NCBI RefSeq assembly: GCF_964355755.1
Contig: NC_092673.1
Location: 19,103,001-19,167,000 of the forward strand
Source: Antedon mediterranea
Taxonomy: Eukaryota > Echinodermata > Crinoidea > Comatulida > Antedonidae
Direction: 5' to 3'
Length of the DNA stretch: 64,000 bases
How positions within the stretch are numbered: position 1 is the stretch's first letter; each line of letters starts with the position of its first letter. Under the pieces are notes generated by a model. It was given only the letters and a program-made list of their open reading frames with translations, had not been told where the DNA came from and made no database searches. A program made the translations under genes and the position numbers. Below, one piece after another: positions 38,301 through 45,273 of this stretch.

Positions 38301-40277
38301 GTAGAAAAAAAAACGAAAAGAAATAACGTTTTCACTTTACACAAAAACCATTGGCTGGCAGCCAAATTGATTAATTTTTGCTTTAAAATACCATTTTTTC
38401 AGGTAAAAAAATGTTTTCAATTAAACTTTTGGTCAAAGTGGATACCTATTATGGGACATTAAAATGGCATTCAACAAAAAAAAATAATTATTATTTTTAA
38501 ATGGGGAATAATACATCTTTATAGCTATCAAATTGTCTGATACTATCTTGTATGATTTTAAATGTTCATATCTCCAACTCTGTAGCCTGAGGTTTTTAAA
38601 TGTTCATATCTCCAACTCTGTAGCCTGAGGTTATTAAATGTTCATATCTCCAACTCTGTAGCCTGAGGTTATTAAATGTTCATATCTCCAACTCTGTAGC
38701 CTGAGGTTATTAAATGTTCATATCTCCAACTCTGTAGCCTGAGGTTATTAAATGTTCATATCTCCAACTCTGTAGCCTGAGGTTATTAAATGTTCATATC
38801 TCCAACTCTGTAGCCTGAGGTTATTAAATGTTCATATCTCCAACTCTGTAGCCTGAGGTTATTAAATGTTCATATCTCCAACTCTGTAGCCTGAGGTTAT
38901 TAAATGTTCATATCTCCAACTCTGTAGCCTGAGGTTATTAAATGTTCATATCTCCAACTCTGTAGCCTGAGGTTATTAAATGTTCATATCTCCAACTCTG
39001 TAGCCTGAGGTTATTAAATGCATAGCTTTTGTTAGACAACCCTCAGCTCTGTCTACAATATCAAACTTGACAAAGAAATTGTTATGTTCTCAAATAGGGT
39101 AGTGATATGACCTCATCATGTCCATATATGGTGGTGTAGACAGAGCTTTACAAATAATTTTCAGGAAATAAAAGAAACTAGTGCGAATCATCATTAATTC
39201 CTAATATGTGTGTTGTATTCAAAACAATGCAATGCAAAAAATACCAATTGTTTGTGTCACAGTAACTGTGTGGTACAAAGACAATACTTCGGCCCTGAGA
39301 CGATTCAGCACACTTACATTTATCGGCTTTGATGCATTTTATAAGCATAAAATAAGCTTTTTTCCCCAAACTTTATTTTTAGAGAGACTGGGGTAGTACT
39401 ACTAGGAATAAAGATGCAATAAAGCAAACATTTTGAAAACATTGTCGAAAATGATCATTTTTTAGTCATGTGAACGATGTAAACAAGTTACGCCCTCTGT
39501 TGGCCGATTGGCGAATGCACGAAATAAACGAAGGTTTTCGAAGTAATATATTGAATATAAAATTACGTTTTTTTAGTAATTTATTATATATATTATATCA
39601 ACATTGTCAATATTAATAAAATACGGATTGTTAAACACCTTTAAAAACTTGATAAATACCCAAAAAAATGAATATGAATTTGGTCTAAAGTGAGACGTTT
39701 CGGCCCAGTGGGCCGAAACGTCCTACTAAAAGTGGGCCGAATAGTCCCGGGCCGAATCGTCTCAGGGCCGAATCTTCCCTGAACCGCTTACTGGATATAC
39801 AAATGGAATGGAAACTTCAGTATTATCAGACTGTTGAACATAAAACTGGTGAAAGTGTATACATACTGACAAGCTATTCCAGCAGAAACATTTTATATTT
39901 CAATATTACTGTATGCGTTTCATACATACAACATGTATAAAATATAATCCCATCAGACAAAAACATTAAAGGCTACGACAATTAACTTGCATCTGTATGC
40001 TGGTGTTACTGAATGAAGATGAAAATTGTAGTCTTTGTTCTCACACTACATACTTCTGCTGGATTAGATCAAGCAAAATTTATGTGTCTTGTGTTGTTTA
40101 ACTGTACTGTTTATTTGTAACCTTCAAATGACAAAGAGCTTAAAACGTCAAATTACTGTAATGAAATAAAAACACACACAGTCACTAACAATAAATTCAT
40201 AAAGAGTTGGTGGTATTGGTAACCATAACTTACCCTTGTAGGTTCATGTCTGAATATTCCTCCAATCCCTGGTCCAT
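10696..40277 (-). CDS. Gene 1: ankyrin-Roc-COR-tandem DED protein (ROCO family), 28 exons
   Basis: Multi-exon gene read on the minus strand. Exons: 40277-40234, 34009-33916, nine ankyrin exons between 33729 and 31166, 26259-26175, 22186-22106, 21039-20892, 20487-20402, 20068-20004, 19718-19637, 18641-18484, 17788-17699, 17522-17343, 17183-16926, 16572-16378, 15662-15468, 15275-14970, 14805-14734, 14012-13799, 11509-11477, 11333-10696. All junctions are AG/GT with compatible phase, except that two ankyrin exons have a damaged acceptor. The sum is 3996 nt, i.e. 1331 residues plus stop. Order: short N-terminus (1-46), ankyrin repeats (47-398), linker (about 399-425), Roc GTPase (about 426-700), COR (about 782-1037), Cys-rich segment (1038-1108), Ser/Gly linker, then two DED-like folds (1120-1331). 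ROCO proteins are intracellular GTP-regulated dimeric switches, and DEDs bind other DEDs in caspase-activating or inflammatory complexes. A role in death-fold signalling is therefore inferred. An in-frame TAA lies 15 nt upstream of the start ATG. No ortholog name is assigned. Confidence 0.85.
11477..11509 (-). CDS. Gene 1 micro-exon: Ser/Gly linker
   Basis: 33-bp exon between a TTACAG acceptor and an AAG|GTATGT donor, encoding ADDVGTSGSNQ in phase 1/1. The gene 2 linkers at 57408-57379 (DFETSSSNP) and 54381-54358 (ETASSSNP) have the same phase, and their splice-site surroundings are similar. The intron upstream is also similar to that upstream of 57408, so these exons are homologous. Confidence 0.65.
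11688..13558. repeat. 88-bp satellite, about 21 copies, in a gene 1 intron
   Basis: The unit holds TAGTACTACTACTGGTAAGA, then GGAATGAAGATATCACAGCT, AATAGCAGCATGTTGTAACA and ATGTATAGATTATCAATAAT. It fills the intron between the Cys-rich exon and the Ser/Gly linker exon. The four copies at the high-coordinate end (about 13220-13558) form a separate subtype with CAGTTAATAGCAGCATATTG and ATGATTATGTTGTACTAC. Short minus-strand frames in each unit are artefacts. Confidence 0.95.
13799..14012 (-). CDS. Gene 1 exon: Cys-rich segment after COR
   Basis: 214-bp exon, phase 0 in and 1 out, residues about 1038-1108. It begins VLSTVEKAFEQSKDGG and contains a cysteine cluster, CIPCRC, followed by C...C in FQCRKFTC and a last Cys in VTCYKRLFG. 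The spacing looks able to bind zinc or form a compact knuckle, but no named zinc-finger consensus fits. It is followed by the Ser/Gly linker exon at 11509. Confidence 0.7.
14734..17183 (-). CDS. Gene 1 exons encoding the COR domain
   Basis: Five exons: 17183-16926, 16572-16378, 15662-15468, 15275-14970 and 14805-14734, all joining in phase 0. The second has the COR signature SGLLNFLYDLGEIVYMPD then VVLDPMRLVEIVTKFVTVV. The third continues with a helical winged-helix-like stretch (GILEEDLLRKLW, FEFLVALMIQFGFICE). The fourth begins KSVRKRSFFVPLRI and contains DVLFPYLIIEFLNKFQ. COR domains dimerise ROCO proteins and couple GTP state to the effector parts. The fifth exon is a short acidic/Ser linker. 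No catalytic kinase domain follows, unlike LRRK or DAPK. Confidence 0.85.
16060..16078. repeat. Short perfect hairpin in a gene 1 intron
   Basis: TACCCGGTA and TACCGGGTA flank a single A. A related CCCGGTAATGA stands 40 bases upstream. The GC-rich motif is unusual in this AT-rich intron. Function unknown. Confidence 0.5.
17343..21039 (-). CDS. Gene 1 exons encoding the Roc GTPase domain
   Basis: Seven exons: 21039-20892, 20487-20402, 20068-20004, 19718-19637, 18641-18484, 17788-17699 and 17522-17343. The first carries the P-loop GQEGVGKT (residues 458-465). The G2/switch I region follows as KRFEEKHVVTDGI. G3 is WDHGGQ (592-597), followed by LIYHGLHRMFMTLQALYIVVFDLSK, of which the hydrophobic strand ALYIVVFDLS is typical of Roc. 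The G4 position reads VGTHKGK (THKG at 680-683), so the usual Asp of NKxD or THxD is missing. Between G2 and G3 there is an insertion of about 100 residues containing DDDDDED and a Glu/Lys-rich helix, much longer than in LRRK proteins. Nucleotide binding is likely; specificity is uncertain because of the changed G4. Confidence 0.85.
17880..18218. mobile_element. MITE family M1, copy 2 (opposite orientation)
   Basis: Starts TTAAAGATGTATTGTCCCCC and ends GGGGACAATACATATTAATA with a decayed terminus. The inner GAAGATTAATTAAATCAGA and CATTGGCTGGTAGCCAAT match copy 1 on the other strand. It lies in the intron between the exons ending at 18484 and starting at 17788. Confidence 0.8.
18229..18300. 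repeat. ATTCA-type microsatellite end plus two short palindromes
   Basis: A run of AATTC repeats, then AACTTTATTATCCCCATGG. TCCCCATGGGGA is self-complementary. At 18272-18298 the 13-nt arms CTGTTGGCCTTTT and AAAAGGCCAACAG flank one C. This looks like the 3' terminus of a retroposon or a small hairpin element; the family is not identified. Confidence 0.5.
19242..19553. mobile_element. MITE family M1, copy 3
   Basis: Same inner landmarks as copy 1 (CTGCCAGCCAATGGGTTTTT, TCAAAGTCTGATTTTAATAA) and ends that are decayed but recognisable (ATATGTCCCC, GGGGACAATAAATG). Intronic in gene 1. Confidence 0.8.
21395..21515 (-). mobile_element. tRNA-derived SINE-like fragment
   Basis: On the minus strand TGGCTCGGTGGTC resembles an A box and, about 40 bases on, GAGATCGAGTCTAAC resembles a B box, followed by an A/T-rich tail with a T run. 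The spacing is right for a tRNA-type promoter, but the cloverleaf is poor, so a functional tRNA is excluded. In the gene 1 intron before the P-loop exon. Confidence 0.4.
22106..22186 (-). CDS. Gene 1 exon: linker before the Roc domain
   Basis: 81-bp exon, phase 1/1, encoding NLPSTVDEQFQKQTSDKQ followed by KTKLLKPES. It is charged and probably helical. The exon at 61876-61799 of gene 2 has the same phase and a clearly related sequence (LPSLASEHFEKLMVEEQ then KTKLKP). This is one of the pieces of evidence that the two genes are related outside their central modules. Confidence 0.75.
22187..23286. other. Gene 1 intron segment
   Basis: AT-rich intron without recognised exon. It contains a small hairpin near 23106 (GGTGTTTAGAAGAACACC). 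Confidence 0.4.
23287..24546 (+). pseudogene. Decayed non-LTR retrotransposon reverse transcriptase
   Basis: Plus-strand fragments in shifting frames read SGFRKGFRTLDNIFILNS, then GIQQGSPLPLSLFNIFMN, then LLYAADLLLFADTVKGLQN and WGLSVNVNK, in the order of a LINE reverse transcriptase (finger, GxxQGxPLSPxLFN, YADD, thumb). The catalytic YADD is YAAD, and stops and frameshifts are frequent, so it is dead. It lies antisense in a large intron of gene 1. A 40-bp palindrome interrupts it at 23561-23600. Confidence 0.75.
23561..23600. repeat. 40-bp perfect palindrome
   Basis: 20-nt arms meeting in TGACGTCA, the remainder made of TA and TAA steps. It contains a perfect CRE-like core. It lies inside the LINE relic where the family should have coding sequence. 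Confidence 0.8.
24547..24712. mobile_element. Truncated copy of the TTAAAG-CCCC TIR element
   Basis: GAGCTACTTAGGTAAAGTGC, then CATAAATTACCATAAAACGT and AAGGAATGGGTCTTTGAAAT are the inverted counterpart of 41657-41820. One terminus is present and the other half is missing. It abuts the LINE relic. Confidence 0.75.
24713..26174. other. Gene 1 intron segment
   Basis: AT-rich, no exon or named repeat recognised. Confidence 0.4.
26175..26259 (-). CDS. Gene 1 exon: last, divergent ankyrin repeat
   Basis: 85-bp exon after an AATAG acceptor, before a GTAAGTG donor, phase 0 in and 1 out. It encodes DGNTPVSVLESNRW, then IGDQRKTEILNFFK. It keeps the DGNTP start of the array exons but has lost the rest of the consensus, as expected for a C-terminal capping repeat. 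Confidence 0.75.
26737..29257. mobile_element. 2.5-kb foldback element with captured gene fragment
   Basis: The two halves are inverted copies. AATCCTTCAAATTGTGATAA begins the left arm at 26763 and its complement ends the right arm at 29226. Weaker complementarity (TGTTAAG) extends outward to about 26737 and 29257. Each arm contains several tandem subrepeats of about 140-150 bp with CATGGCGGCCATTTTGGATT and TCAAAATGGCGGAC. Inside are a further pair of inverted segments (27690-27895 and 28335-28520) and a central unique part. It lies in the gene 1 intron beside the ankyrin array. No target duplication was found. Confidence 0.85.
28113..28440 (-). pseudogene. Fragment of an unidentified invertebrate protein inside the foldback element
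   Basis: The minus-strand frame contains FHTISGCDRTSS after a stretch with SLGSQASAAYLF. The H.(I/L)SGCDTTS motif is one I associate with a widespread family of uncharacterised invertebrate proteins often linked to transposons, but I cannot name it. There is no start, no full domain and no splice context. The 5' part is duplicated in inverted form in the left arm near 27750-27890. It is probably a captured piece rather than a working gene. Confidence 0.4.
29262..29410 (-). pseudogene. Relic of a tenth ankyrin unit
   Basis: It matches the 307-bp unit on both sides of a deletion. TTACCTTCTTTGCAATGTTG is the 3' end of an ankyrin exon with its donor; it runs directly into intron sequence (ATACTGACAACAAACATTAT, then TTACTGCTAAATAATGTGG). 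About 120 bases, including most of the exon, are missing. It lies next to the foldback element. Confidence 0.75.
29411..30670. other. Gene 1 intron segment
   Basis: AT-rich, no exon recognised. A 71-codon plus-strand frame at 29821 lacks any family signature. Confidence 0.4.
30671..30855. repeat. 82-bp tandem duplication
   Basis: GGAGTGGAACCAGAAATAAA, then TTGATGACAAATTCAAAATG and AACTGAAATCAGGGTACCCA occur as two full copies and the start of a third at 30835. Confidence 0.85.
30975..33840. repeat. 307-bp tandem genomic repeat carrying the ankyrin exons
   Basis: The repeat unit is one ankyrin exon plus its intron. Successive exon ends lie at 31166, 31473, 31780, 32087, 32394, 32701, 33008, 33315 and 33622, exactly 307 bp apart. 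The introns are almost as alike as the exons, so the array is young or homogenised by conversion. Neighbouring units tend to alternate between two subtypes, which suggests that dimers of about 614 bp were amplified. Partial intron sequence flanks the array on the low-coordinate side, from about 30975. Confidence 0.9.
31166..33729 (-). CDS. Gene 1 ankyrin exon array, nine 108-bp exons
   Basis: Nine exons: 33729-33622, 33422-33315, 33115-33008, 32808-32701, 32501-32394, 32194-32087, 31887-31780, 31580-31473 and 31273-31166. Each is 108 bp, phase 0/0, and encodes one 36-residue unit starting DGNTPLH, continuing with VNPTLDI and ending ATLQNK, a typical ankyrin repeat with a slightly long first loop. 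Two subtypes can be told apart, one with HVYLS and one with HVHLI. The exons at 32194 and 32808 have the acceptor AG changed to AA (CCAAG before ATGGG), so they are probably skipped, or else shift the frame by one base. Skipping either leaves the frame intact, giving 1259 residues if both are lost. Ankyrin stacks bind protein partners, so this is likely the ligand-sensing or docking part of the protein. Confidence 0.85.
33916..34009 (-). CDS. Gene 1 exon 2: N-terminal ankyrin-like exon
   Basis: The exon runs from a TTTAAACAG acceptor to a GAG|GTATT donor, 94 bp, phase 2 in and 0 out. It encodes NELEEALHRNDF followed by QTIKHICRTQPDLVTSINE. The pattern (LEEALHRNDFQTIKHIC) fits the two helices of a capping ankyrin repeat. 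It ends exactly where the repeated DGNTPLH exons can begin. Confidence 0.75.
34385..35010. repeat. Old two-unit direct repeat
   Basis: Two diverged units (about 34385-34680 and 34745-35010) share TAATTGAGCAA, GACGAAA, TTTTAAATTCAA(C/G)TGGCCAT, AACGTCA/GACGTCA and ATTCATATCTA. In the intron between gene 1 exons 1 and 2. Probably part of a larger dispersed element. Confidence 0.5.
35202..35533 (+). mobile_element. tRNA-derived SINE
   Basis: A box CTGTGGCGCAGTGGTTAGAG and B box GGTTCAAGCCCCGGC at the spacing of a tRNA promoter. A CCTTGAGCAAG body motif common in animal SINEs and a run of T at the 3' end (35513-35533) follow. The anticodon arm region is not a clean tRNA, so this is a retroposon. 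It is on the strand opposite to gene 1. Confidence 0.85.
35845..37585. mobile_element. Dispersed element D1, copy 1 (longest)
   Basis: The start carries an imperfect hairpin at about 35858-35892 (AGATGG...CGCTCGCTTCGCTCGCG...CCATCT), followed by GGTGCTCACAGATGGTTCTC. The distal part has AATACATTTGTATAATCGTA, CTGTTCAACCGGTTTTCAGC, AATGCGAAGCCTCCTCGCAT and GGGGCAAATCGTTGAACCTA. The same blocks recur at 58190-59450 and from 63555 to the window end, with different internal deletions. No transposase was recognised. A Helitron-like or foldback nature is possible. Confidence 0.65.
38205..38522. mobile_element. MITE family M1, copy 4
   Basis: TTTAAAGATTGTCACCC start, GAAGATTAATTAAATCAGAC and CATTGGCTGGCAGCCAAATT inside, AATAATACATCTTTAT end. 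Intronic in gene 1, between exons 1 and 2. Confidence 0.8.
38561..39020. repeat. 38-bp satellite, 12 copies
   Basis: The unit holds AATGTTCATATCTCCAACTC then TGTAGCCTGAGGTTATTA. All but the first copy are identical, so the array is very recent. Confidence 0.95.
39694..39780. repeat. GGGCCGAA motif cluster with a perfect hairpin
   Basis: 13-nt arms GACGTTTCGGCCC and GGGCCGAAACGTC flank AGT at 39694-39722. They are followed by three more GGGCCGAAT(A/C) motifs. This GC-rich signature stands out from its AT-rich surroundings and may be the terminus of a transposon. Confidence 0.6.
40234..40277 (-). CDS. Gene 1 exon 1: start codon exon
   Basis: The exon begins MDQGLEEYSDMNLQ and ends with two bases of a Gly codon before a strong GTAAGT donor. 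The next exon at 34009 supplies the third base and continues NELEEALHRNDF. An in-frame TAA stands 15 nt upstream of the ATG, which supports this start. The 5' UTR probably continues to about 40370, but its limit and any non-coding exon cannot be fixed from sequence. Confidence 0.75.
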
Positions 40278-40705
40278 CGTCAAAGGTGTTTATTGTTATG
40301 CTAAGTGCCAACACCCTGTTTACAGCGTTCTGTGTGTCACATGACTTTGTGAGTCAGTCTTGCATACTAGAAAATAACAGAAAATATAAGTTGTCAACTT
40401 ATATTATTATTATAAGTAGTTTCTATATACAGTACTTCATATTAACAAAGAACAACCTTTTGTAAAGAACATGTTAACTAGAGCATATGAAATCATTTTA
40501 CTACACAATTGGCATCTGGATATTGTCCAGGCAAGTTGGTTAAGTCAATAAAAGAGTGTATACACAATAGCAAGGCACACTATGATATCATGGTGGAAAT
40601 AAATAATGTAATTTTTTTTATTTCCTTCATGATATTACCAAGTATTTAAATTCACAAATGATTATTCTTTGTGTTAGTTGTAAACAACATGACATTTTTT
40701 TAATG

Positions 40706-40819
40706 AATATTTCAGTGATACCCTCACAGCATTCTAATTCCGATTTCAACTAATCCTCTTCTGGATGTCACCATAGGAAATAGAATGCTGAGGATGGTGA
40801 TAGGTGACACTGAAATATT
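40706..40819. mobile_element. Small inverted-repeat element
   Basis: AATATTTCAGTGATACCCTC and AGCATTCTA on the left are mirrored by TAGAATGCT and CACTGAAATATT on the right, about 114 bp in total. It looks like a tiny MITE. It sits about 430 bp upstream of the gene 1 start codon. Confidence 0.6.
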
Positions 40820-40984
40820 TGTCAACAATTGTTGACCAGTTTTATCCGTATCCTGATATTTATATTATTTATTAACTTAATTATTAAATAATTTATATAA
40901 ATTTAAATGATATATAATAAACAAAAACCACAACAAGCCTGTTCACTGTGCATTTTACCATTACCGTTTCTGAACCAATCAAAA

Positions 40985-41243
40985 TAAAACTTACACCTAA
41001 ATTCCCCATTAGTATGGAGTGTGTCCTTATATAAAATGTATCACTTAATTAACAATCCATATGAACAATAAAAACTTACACCTAAATTCCCCATTAGTAT
41101 GGAGTGTGCCCTTATAAAATGTATCACCTAATTAACAATCCATATGAACAATAAAAACTTACACCTAAATTCCCCATTAGTATGGAATGTGTCCTTATAT
41201 AAAATGTATCACCTAATTAACAATCCATATGAACAATAAAAAT
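40985..41243. repeat. About 85-bp tandem repeat, three copies
   Basis: AAAACTTACACCTAAATTCC, then CCATTAGTATGGAGTGTG and AATTAACAATCCATATGAAC occur three times. Upstream of gene 1, in possible promoter territory. Confidence 0.9.
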
Positions 41244-41398
41244 GTATTTACTTTACTTTTTTATTTCAAATTTTTACCATGACAATAACAAATAAATCCT
41301 AACTGTCAATCATCAGTCAATAAGCTTTATTTTATTTTTGCTTAAATATAAACATTAATTATTATTCTTAAGTTCACCAGGTTCAAATTTATTCAACA

Positions 41399-41623
41399 GG
41401 AAAAAAAACATCATAAATGAAGATTAATAAATCAAACTTTGAATAGGGAATTCTGCAGCTTCAACCCATTGTCTGATAATTTGACTATTGTTTGCATTAT
41501 TTTCAAGTAAATAGTTTTATTTTCGCTCCAATTTTTGGTCAAAGTGAATAACTATTATGACATTAAAACTGCATATATTCAAGAAAAATATATATATTTT
41601 CCGGGTGATGATATATCTTTAAT
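41399..41623. mobile_element. MITE family M1, copy 5 (decayed)
   Basis: ATGAAGATTAATAAATCAAA, GGTCAAAGTGAATAACTATT and the end GGTGATGATATATCTTTAA match the family. The 5' terminus and middle are eroded. Confidence 0.65.
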
Positions 41624-41656
41624 GGATTTCAGTATACAGGAGCAAATCTGTCATGC

Positions 41657-42290
41657 TTAAAGACCCCTTCCCTGCAATTTTGGACGTTTTTTGGAAAATA
41701 ATACATATATATCACTTTAAAAACATTAAACCATGTCATTCCTTGTCTTAAATGTACGTTTTATGGTAAATTATGATAAAAAGTGAGAAACAATGCACTA
41801 CCTAAGTAGCTCGCGGCGATCGACCTCTCGTGGACGGTCTTAGGCCTAGCCTAGCTAGGCTTAGTTTTGTAGGCCTAGCTTGTAAACATCGATAACGTAC
41901 GAACATCGTACGCTAGCTATATACCTAGCCTGACGTTGTATAGTTGCTGCATTAATTGTCTTTTTATTTTTGCCAGACTCCGTTGATACAAATTGGGGAA
42001 AACCCGGTATTTTCGCTGAAAAGTTAGGAGTCTTCCATTTGTTTTGGCTTCACGATCGATCGAAAAGTGGGCGAATTACAGGTGAAAAACAAAAATATCA
42101 ATCCGCGCGCAATGCATTTTGGGATTTATAGCGGGCCGCTATAATTATTAGAATCGATTTATTTTTCACATTTTTAACCGTTTAAAGACGAAAAAAGTTA
42201 TCGCAATAGGACCATATAGTATTATTTTTACATTAAATATAGTTTGTGATCTTAAATTAGATCTAAAAAACGTAGGGAATGGGGCTTTAA
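41657..42290. mobile_element. 630-bp TIR element
   Basis: The left end TTAAAGACCCCTTCCCTGC and the right end GTAGGGAATGGGGCTTTAA are inverted copies. There is no coding frame. The interior includes GGCCTAG motifs and ATCGATCGAAAAGTGGGCG. A truncated, inverted copy is at 24547-24712. Confidence 0.8.
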
Positions 42291-42840
42291 ATTAAACTGC
42301 AAAAACTATCCTATTTAGGACATTTTTTTTTAATTGTCTACAATTCTTTAAAAAGAAATTATATATTCTTTGTAATGCTAGCGACTTGAGTGTTTAAACT
42401 TAGAATATCTTTTTTTAAATTTATATATTGTACACATAAGGCCAAAATATATATATTTGTGTAAATACTTTATTTGTCACTCTCATAATATAATAATATA
42501 AAAACTTCATTAACAATTATGACAAAACAGACCAAAACAAATCAGTTTTCGCTATTCGAGTTTTGGCCCTTAACGTAAAATGCATTAATTATTAACAAAA
42601 TTTATTGTAAAGTTTAATTAAATAAGTTAAGTAAAGTTATATACTTGTTAAGCGTCAATTTCAGGGGAGGGAAGGTGTACTATATTTCAATAGATCATCG
42701 ACATTGATTTATGCTACCATTTAGAAATAAACCGACAACTCTTTCAAACATGAACAAATGTCAGAATCACTATACTGTATACATCTTTAAAAACTAAAGA
42801 AAAAATATTTAATGCAATAAAATTGTAACAAAGATTAGTT
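42291..42840. other. AT-rich spacer
   Basis: No gene or named repeat recognised. Confidence 0.4.
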
Positions 42841-43986
42841 GCCCCAAGTCTGTAGTTTATATTCTCTTTTTTATGTTCGTCCACCGGATAGCGTTTCAAT
42901 TTTTTTTTGGAAACTACTGTGTTTTTTTTCTCGATGATCTATCAATTAGCATTACACGTATGAAACGCCATATGTGGCAATATACTTAGCTTTTTACTAA
43001 CATTATGTCAAAACACATTCTAGAACCTACCTGTAGACTACCCAAATATCTGAAGTTGACATACTAAACTAATTGAAATGAGAGAACTCACTCATTAGAC
43101 AGATGTGATGAAGAAAATAACAGAAATTGCTTGACATGAAGAGAAAAGGAAAAATTAAAATGTGAAAAAATATTAATAGGTCAATTTGACGATGATAATT
43201 ATTAAATTGTCAATTCCCAAAGTGATTTATTTTTAAATCTTTAGTACATTCTTGTAATGATATTTTGTCTATTTTGTAATAACATATTGATTGATATTCA
43301 TATTTAGTTATTGTTAACAATTACTTTATCAACTGGAATTTATTACAACTTAACAATATAAACACCCAAGAAAATGGCCTGGTAATTAGATTCCAATATT
43401 TTTAGTTAAATTTCCCAACAAAAACGAGAAATATGTTAATTTATACATTTTTGGAATGTATATCATTATTATTTATCATTTTTTCAGAACAATAATAAAC
43501 GATATAATGGGTACATAACATATATATTGCATTTTTTTATGAATTCATTTTTTTACGTCTCTTTGGTGTACTATGGAAACCTCTGGTTTGCAAAAAAAAA
43601 ATGTTTTGTATCACCTTTTTTAAACCTAATCATCATTGTCTTGCTAGAATCATATTGCGCATATGGTATGACCGACCCTGGAGGAAAAAACAAAGGAAAA
43701 TATACATAAGTCATAAGGCATATACGCGACCGATTCAAAACGTGACCGATTGGAAACGCGACCGATTTCAAATGCTGTCGTGGATCAGTGCCGGACTGGT
43801 CTTCCTGTAAAGCAGGGCCTTCTAGCCTAATAATAGACCATAGCACACCTTAGGCCTCCTACTCCACTAATCTGTAGTCTTACTAGGCCTAGCCATATCT
43901 AACTTCTACATGCTATGCCCTCTCCTCCTAGAGTAGCCTACTGTAGTACTAGAGATAGGGACTAGCCCTCCTAGGCCTAGCTAGCC

Positions 43987-44063
43987 TAGATAAGATAGAT
44001 CATCTGGGCTAGTCCAACATAATAATATTATGTTGGACTAGCCCAGATGATCTATCTTATCTA
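43987..44063. repeat. 77-bp near-perfect palindrome
   Basis: 38-nt arms with a single unpaired base at 44025. The arm includes GATAGATCATCTGGGCTAG then TCCAACATAATA. Within a GGCCTAG-rich stretch. Such a sequence would extrude as a cruciform or encode a perfect RNA hairpin. Confidence 0.9.
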
Positions 44064-44189
44064 TGAGTACGATAGGTTTAATGATGCCTATCAATGAATA
44101 TTATCTGCCATTCTAAAGAATTCCGTTCGCTTTTAAGTTCATAATAAGATAAATACTTACTTTTTTTATTCAGATACATGTTGTCAAAG

Positions 44190-45273
44190 GGGTGTCACGA
44201 AAGCTCAGACCACGAAAGCTCAGACCCCCTAAGACCTAAGATCACGAAAGCTAAGACCCAACGCCTAAGATTACAAATACTAAGATATACTACAGATTAA
44301 AAACAATACTTGTTTATCCATACATAATTTTAAACACAGTAGGTTTCATTTATTACCATAAATATAATTTAATACTACCGCAAAACATAGATAAACTCAC
44401 ATTATTTTCGCCTGTTGAGTAAATGTATATTTTTTCTTTACAACAAACAAACTTGACGGGTTGTTTGTTGGTATATATTTACTCCATTGTGTTGGTTCAG
44501 AGGATGTTTTTCTTACGCACCTGCCTTTCTTGTATTTTGACTCCAAATTTGTTGACTAACTTTATCCTGAACACCAAACTTTAAAATTAGGACTTATAAG
44601 TACTTTCAGAAGGAGAAACACATAATAACAAATAAATAAATCCTTTAAATTGATGATTTTACATATGTGTTTCTTTGTATACTGTAATGTAACTCCTCGA
44701 GCTCCCACCATGCTCAATGTTTTTGTTTCCATGGAGCGCCAAAAGAGCAACAATAATAGTACAAGCATAAAAACAGAAAGAAAACGAAACAAAAAAACTT
44801 ATCATGATTTTTAAATTAAAATTTATTTGCCAGTATTTATTTCTTCGTACTTGCATGATTATACTATTATCATTACAATTTTAATTTTACATTGTTCCAT
44901 CCACTCCACACTGTAGATGGACTCCACAGAGTTTTCAGCCCTCTATATAATTTTTGCTCTTTTGACGTTCCATAGAAACAAAAACATTGAACATGGGGTA
45001 GGCCTACTGTAGTACTGTAGGCTAGTCATTTTGTGTGCGAGAAAAACGTCTGTAAAATCATCAATTTAAAAATGTATTTGTTACTTTTTATGCGGATTCT
45101 TTTTCATGAAAGTGCCAATTCTAAGGTGTGGTATTCAGAATAAATGTTGGGAGTTAAAATACAAGGCAGGTGCGAAAGATAAATATTTGTAATCTTAGGT
45201 GTTGGGTCTTAGCTTTCGTGATCTTAGGTCTTAGGGGGTCTGAGCTTTCGTGGTCTGAGCTTTCGTGACACCC
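44190..45273. mobile_element. 1.08-kb foldback element with 10-bp target duplication
   Basis: It starts GGGTGTCACGAAAGCTCAG and ends with the inverse, GCTTTCGTGACACCC. The first about 95 bases (repeated CACGAAAGCT(C/A)AGAC motifs) are mirrored at 45185-45273. Complementarity continues inward (44510-44740 against 44920-45170). Direct repeats GTTGTCAAAG flank it at 44180-44189 and 45274-45283. A 10-bp duplication fits a Mutator-like superfamily. It has no coding capacity, so it is non-autonomous. Confidence 0.85.
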
